Assembly: GCF_001687625.2 (NCBI RefSeq)
Contig: NZ_CP016538.2
Span: 2,882,501 to 2,946,500, forward strand
Length of the DNA stretch: 64,000 bases
Source of the DNA: Planococcus maritimus
GTDB lineage: Bacteria > Bacillota > Bacilli > Bacillales_A > Planococcaceae
Direction of reading: 5' to 3'
Under the pieces are notes generated by a model, which did no database searches, was not told the origin of the DNA, and worked only from the letters and a program-made list of their open reading frames with translations. Positions 60,858-64,000 of the stretch are shown here, piece by piece. Position numbers and translations under genes: made by a program. How positions within the stretch are numbered: the stretch's first letter is position 1; each line of letters starts with the position of its first letter.

Positions 60858-61463
60858 ATGGCATTTTTAGTGATTTGGCTGATGATGATTACATACGCTG
60901 TCTTTTTCGCGCCATCGGGTTCTGGCGGATACGAATTCGGCCCGCTGCTCATGGGAGACTGGGAAGGTGTCGACCCGCTCATTCTCGCCGTTTTCAACTC
61001 ACTTGGCATTTTCCCACTCGTCTTTTTGACGCTGCTTGTGCCAAATGACCGCTTCCGCTGGCCGGCGTGGCCGTTTGCGCTTGTATCATTCGGGGTTGGG
61101 GCATTCTCGCTATTGCCGTATTTCGCATTCGGCAACAAGCCGCCTGAGAAAACACGCCGCGGGCCGAACTGGCTGCACCGTATCCTGCGCTCAAAAGCGT
61201 GGCTGATCTTTGTTGCCGCCATCAGCATCATCAATTTCCTCACCGTCTTCCGCGGCTTCTCGCCGAAAACCTACGCGGAAGCGTTCCAGACGTCCAGTTT
61301 GGTATCGGTCATGACCATCGACTGGTTCGTGTTATGGGGCTTGTCGGTTTATGCCACGTACCGCTTATTGCCGGACGCACGCTTCAAGCAATTGGCCTTG
61401 CTGCCGGTCGTTGGGCCGATTTTGGTCGTATTGTTTAACCGCACAACAAATAAAGAGCATTAA
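60858..61463 (+). CDS. Integral membrane protein of unknown function
   Basis: A 201-residue protein with about five membrane segments (MAFLVIWLMMITYAVFFAP, ILAVFNSLGIFPLVFLTLLV, FALVSFGVGAFSLLPYFAFG, WLIFVAAISIINFLTVF and MTIDWFVLWGLSVYATY). A loop with GNKPPEKTRRGPNWLHRILRSK lies in the middle. I cannot name the family. It resembles small membrane proteins also found in cyanobacteria and plastids, but this is an impression only. The ATG at 60858 is used because GAGGTGG lies 5 bases upstream; a GTG 9 bases earlier is possible. A terminator follows. Confidence 0.8.
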   Translation: MAFLVIWLMMITYAVFFAPSGSGGYEFGPLLMGDWEGVDPLILAVFNSLGIFPLVFLTLLVPNDRFRWPAWPFALVSFGVGAFSLLPYFAFGNKPPEKTRRGPNWLHRILRSKAWLIFVAAISIINFLTVFRGFSPKTYAEAFQTSSLVSVMTIDWFVLWGLSVYATYRLLPDARFKQLALLPVVGPILVVLFNRTTNKEH

Positions 61464-61498
61464 AAACGTTCCCGGCATCATGCTGGGAACGTTTTTTT
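61463..61498. terminator. Bidirectional terminator between the membrane protein and ABC-F genes
   Basis: AAAAACGTTCCC and GGGAACGTTTTT arms with an inner GC pair run, between convergent genes. Confidence 0.92.
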
Positions 61499-61511
61499 AT
61501 GGCGATTTCAT

Positions 61512-63134
61512 TTATTGCAAGATGCCGCCGGCGTTTTTCTGTTTGTCCGCCGCCCACTCGTACGAACCTTCGTGTAAGGTCAGAGTTTGGTGTTCAATCC
61601 AAGCGACTTTTGTGAACAGCTTTTGCAGAAAATAGCGGTCGTGGCTGATCGCGATAATCGTGCCGTTAAACTCCTTTAACGTTTCCTCAAGCACTTCGCG
61701 CGATTCGATGTCGAGGTGGTTGGTTGGCTCATCCAATACGAGAACATTGCAGTCTTCTTGCATGAGCTGAGCGAGACGCAGACGCATCTTCTCGCCGCCG
61801 CTGAGGTCTTTGACGCGCTTGAAGACGTCGTGGCCATAGAACAAAAATTGCGCAAGCACATGACGGGCATCGCCTTCGGTCATCGACAAATGCTCACGGA
61901 ACGCCTCGATGACCCGTGCCTCCCCGTCAAACGCTTCAAACTGCTGGGCGAGATAGCCGATTTTGACATTGCTGCCGCGGCGTACTTCCCCGCCGACCGG
62001 CTCGATTTCGCCCAATAAAATTTTCAACAAAGTTGATTTGCCGGTGCCGTTGTCGCCGACAATCGCCAGGCGATCCTGCCAGTAAACCGACAAGTCAACA
62101 TCGGCAAACAACACCTCGTCGCCGAAACCGTGAAACACCTCCTGCAGCTCGAAGACTCGTTTGCCGCTACGGTCCTTGGCTTGCAATTTTAAGTTCATCG
62201 CCTTTTCCGCTGCTGGCCGTTTGACTAGTTGCATACGCTCAAGCATTTTCTCCATCATTTTCGCCTTGCGAAACAGATCGGGGTTCGGCGGTGAGGCTTC
62301 ATTCGCCCATTGGCGCAGGCGGCGGATCGATTCTTTGATCTTTTGGATTTTCTTCTGCTGCTCTTTATACGCTGCAAATTGCTGCTCCATTTTTGCCTGC
62401 TTATTGCGTAAATAGGCGTCATAATCGCCTTTGCTTTCCCAAATTTCGCCGTCTTCAATTTCGTAAACCTTGTTTACGACATGGTTCAAAAACTGACGGT
62501 CATGCGAAATAACGACGACCGATCCGTTGTAATACTCCAAATAATGTTCCAGCCATTCAATCGCTGATAAATCCAAGTGATTGGTTGGTTCATCGAGCAA
62601 GAGAACAGATGGTTTGCTTAAAATAAGCTGTGCGAGCATGACTTTCGTCTTCTCGCCGCCACTCAGCGCGTCAAACGGCTGCTCGATCAGCGAAGTGATG
62701 CCAAGGCCATTCGCTACCGCTGCGATTTTGGATTCTGTTTCGTATCCGCCCGCTTCCATAAACTGCTCCTGCAATTCGCCGTATTGCCGCAATATCCGTT
62801 CATCGGCACTGCTTGCCAAATGCTGCTCAAGCTCACTCAGCCGGCTTTGCATGGCGTGCAAGGCGCTGAAGCTTTCATTTAAGACTTCGTATACGCTGTA
62901 TTCCGGATAGTCCGGGATTTGGTGCAGATAGCCGATTCGGGTATTTTTTGTCCGGATGATGGTGCCGGCATCCGGCTCTTCCAGTCCCGCCAATAGCTGG
63001 AACAAAGTCGTTTTGCCTGAGCCGTTGCGGCCGACCACTGCAATGCGTTCTTGTTCATTGATTTCAATCGATAGATTGGTGAAGATTTCATTGCCGCCGA
63101 TGGATTTGGTTAATTGTTGTGCCGTAATTTGCAT
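61512..63134 (-). CDS. ABC-F family ATPase (ribosome-associated)
   Basis: A 540-residue protein with two ATPase domains and no membrane segment. Domain 1 has Walker A GRNGSGKTT, signature LSGGEKTKVMLAQ and Walker B LLLDEPTNHLDLSA. Domain 2 has GDNGTGKST, LSGGEKMRLRLAQ and VLDEPTNHLDIES. The inter-domain linker (QQKKIQKIKESIRRLRQWANEAS ... ERMQLVKRP) would enter the ribosomal E/P site. ABC-F proteins either resolve stalled ribosomes or protect them from antibiotics; which applies here is unknown. The ATG at 63134 has GGAGG 8 bases upstream. A short ORF and a terminator hairpin precede it closely, which resembles attenuation control of antibiotic-responsive ABC-F genes. Confidence 0.92.
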   Translation of the reverse strand: MQITAQQLTKSIGGNEIFTNLSIEINEQERIAVVGRNGSGKTTLFQLLAGLEEPDAGTIIRTKNTRIGYLHQIPDYPEYSVYEVLNESFSALHAMQSRLSELEQHLASSADERILRQYGELQEQFMEAGGYETESKIAAVANGLGITSLIEQPFDALSGGEKTKVMLAQLILSKPSVLLLDEPTNHLDLSAIEWLEHYLEYYNGSVVVISHDRQFLNHVVNKVYEIEDGEIWESKGDYDAYLRNKQAKMEQQFAAYKEQQKKIQKIKESIRRLRQWANEASPPNPDLFRKAKMMEKMLERMQLVKRPAAEKAMNLKLQAKDRSGKRVFELQEVFHGFGDEVLFADVDLSVYWQDRLAIVGDNGTGKSTLLKILLGEIEPVGGEVRRGSNVKIGYLAQQFEAFDGEARVIEAFREHLSMTEGDARHVLAQFLFYGHDVFKRVKDLSGGEKMRLRLAQLMQEDCNVLVLDEPTNHLDIESREVLEETLKEFNGTIIAISHDRYFLQKLFTKVAWIEHQTLTLHEGSYEWAADKQKNAGGILQ

Positions 63135-63171
63135 GATTGACGCCTCCAGGGCGCAGCTTGAAAATCGGTAC

Positions 63172-63203
63172 AAAAAAAAGACCGCCCGTATCAGGCAGTC
63201 TTT
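63172..63203 (-). terminator. Terminator/attenuator in the ABC-F leader
   Basis: On the minus strand GAAAGACTGCC and GGCGGTCTTT arms are followed by eight T residues, 38 bases before the ABC-F start codon. A competing hairpin, CTTTTCAC/GTGTGAAAG (63199-63217), shares GAAAG with the terminator's first arm. Confidence 0.75.
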
Positions 63204-63222
63204 CACACTAGTGAAAAGAATG

Positions 63223-63363
63223 TCAGATATCAGCTGCGCGTGATTTTAAATTGACTACAAAAGGGCAGACTTCTCCCGTTGGCGTCAAATCAAACGTAAT
63301 GACACGCGTGAAATACAAAGCTTCCTCCATTTTCACACCCATCACCGCAGCACATTTCTCCAT
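63223..63363 (-). CDS. Small ORF upstream of the ABC-F gene (46 aa)
   Basis: An open frame MEKCAAVMGVKMEEALYFTR continuing to SRAADI, starting 4 bases after a strong GGAGGTGAGAAG site and ending 20 bases before the attenuator. It contains two Cys but no clear motif. Its strong translation signal and position directly upstream of a terminator and an ABC-F gene suggest either a leader peptide or a small independent protein. I do not recognise it. Confidence 0.6.
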   Translation of the reverse strand: MEKCAAVMGVKMEEALYFTRVITFDLTPTGEVCPFVVNLKSRAADI

Positions 63364-63401
63364 TCTTCTCACCTCCGTTTCGTTGAATTATTTCAATATT
63401 A

Positions 63402-64000
63402 TCACACTTTTCTGTGAAGGGGAATATTCAATGCTGTCTTTTCGCGAGATTCGACTTCAGCCAATACGTTTATAAGCTCTCCAAAGCCTTCAATCACCAC
63501 ATCCGCCTCTTTCAATTCCTGTTCCTGCGCAAAATCAAAACGGCAGCCAACCGCCACAAAGTTGTTCGCTTTCGCCGCGCGGATATCGGACAAGCGATCT
63601 CCGACAACCGCGCCGTCGGTCACCGCGTATTTCTCTTTGATCATGCGGACCAGGTCTCCTTTATCGAACGTTGCAGCTTGTTCGATGCTGAACGTTTCCG
63701 TCACCCATCGATTCAAGCCGTAATAAGATACAATCGCCTCTAAATAGCGCACCAGCCCGTTGCTTGCGATAAACACCGAGTAGCCTTCCGAGCAAAGTTT
63801 CTCGAGCACCTCTTCCACTCCCGGATATAAAGCGCCATGGCCTTCTCTGATGTTGTCGATCAGCCGTTCAAGAAAATGCCCATCCATTTCACCTTTCAAT
63901 TCATCCGACTTCTCCGGCAACAATGCCTGCCATACCGCAGGCAGCGGCACGCCCATAATGTTCCGGTACTCATCGATCGGTGCCGCACCTTGCCATTCGC
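63402..64000 (-). CDS. HAD-family hydrolase, partial (5' end outside the window)
   Basis: About 199 residues of a haloacid-dehalogenase-type hydrolase. The frame is open from 64000 with no start needed (EWQGAAPIDEYRNIMGVPL), so the N-terminal nucleophile motif DxD lies beyond the edge. Visible are the cap region (ALYPGVEEVLEKLCSEGYSVFIASNGL, motif II with its Ser), the Lys of motif III in TFDKGDLVRMI and the metal-binding motif IV VVGDRLSDIRAAKAN. It resembles phosphoglycolate phosphatase-like enzymes, but the substrate is unknown. Confidence 0.85.
   Translation of the reverse strand, partial: EWQGAAPIDEYRNIMGVPLPAVWQALLPEKSDELKGEMDGHFLERLIDNIREGHGALYPGVEEVLEKLCSEGYSVFIASNGLVRYLEAIVSYYGLNRWVTETFSIEQAATFDKGDLVRMIKEKYAVTDGAVVGDRLSDIRAAKANNFVAVGCRFDFAQEQELKEADVVIEGFGELINVLAEVESREKTALNIPLHRKV

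Overview
The window looks like chromosomal DNA of a Gram-positive Bacillales bacterium, most likely a Planococcaceae relative (Planococcus or a close genus). This is inferred, not searched. The support is strong AGGAGG-type ribosome binding sites, TTG and GTG starts, a SigB-type stress regulon, a sortase with its anchored substrate, an L-box lysine riboswitch, CcpA-type cre logic, and balanced base composition. No tRNA, rRNA, CRISPR array, prophage or intact insertion sequence was found.

Layout. 1-10,300: a secreted-protein fragment, glutamate synthase (gltB-gltD) behind a regulated promoter with an upstream cre site, recQ, a SigB-type SDR and a hypothetical gene. 10,400-18,000: an XRE regulator, a pentapeptide-repeat protein, an operon of two DUF1538 membrane proteins plus a tandem P-II-like protein, a CDP-glycerol glycerophosphotransferase, exoA and a UMF1-type MFS carrier. 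18,100-29,700: a SigB-driven UPF0180/YtxH coiled-coil protein, tandem intergenic repeats, an orphan MsmX-type ATPase, rlmN, a VOC protein, two paralogous CoA-transferases around a LytTR regulator, an MFS pump and a B12-binding MerR (CarH/LitR-like) regulator. 29,700-41,100: purine and nucleoside permeases, a DHA2 pump, an RND pump carrying the same operator as the MerR-B12 gene, a TraB protein, a zinc peptidase and a methyltransferase. 41,200-45,950: riboswitch-controlled dapA, an RsbR paralogue, a CWB2 protein, a SigB-driven YflT-like protein and a Yip1 protein. 46,000-54,200: two SDRs behind a SigB promoter, then an ECF sigma factor, RskA-type anti-sigma factor, class F sortase and sortase-anchored His/Met-rich duplicated protein, interrupted by repeats and a dead EamA transporter, then a DinB protein. 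54,600-64,000: an MHYT-PAS-GGDEF-EAL protein, a luciferase-like oxidoreductase, a lipoprotein hydrolase, small membrane proteins, an ABC-F protein with a possible attenuation leader, and a HAD hydrolase running off the edge.

The most interesting signals are regulatory or structural. (1) Three ECF-type promoters with one consensus (GTGAWCYAA, 14 bases, CGTT) sit before the sigma gene, the sortase and the anchored protein, tying these loci into one module. (2) A two-copy 11-bp direct repeat resembling a CarH operator sits on the promoter of the MerR-B12 gene and again before the RND pump about 9 kb away. (3) Three copies of a 235-241 bp repeat each lie between two copies of the neighbouring gene's own terminator hairpin, as if the element inserts at terminators and duplicates them. 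(4) Four well-spaced SigB-type promoters and an RsbR paralogue outline a local general-stress set. (5) The DUF1538 pair with its double P-II-like partner looks like a regulated ion antiporter.
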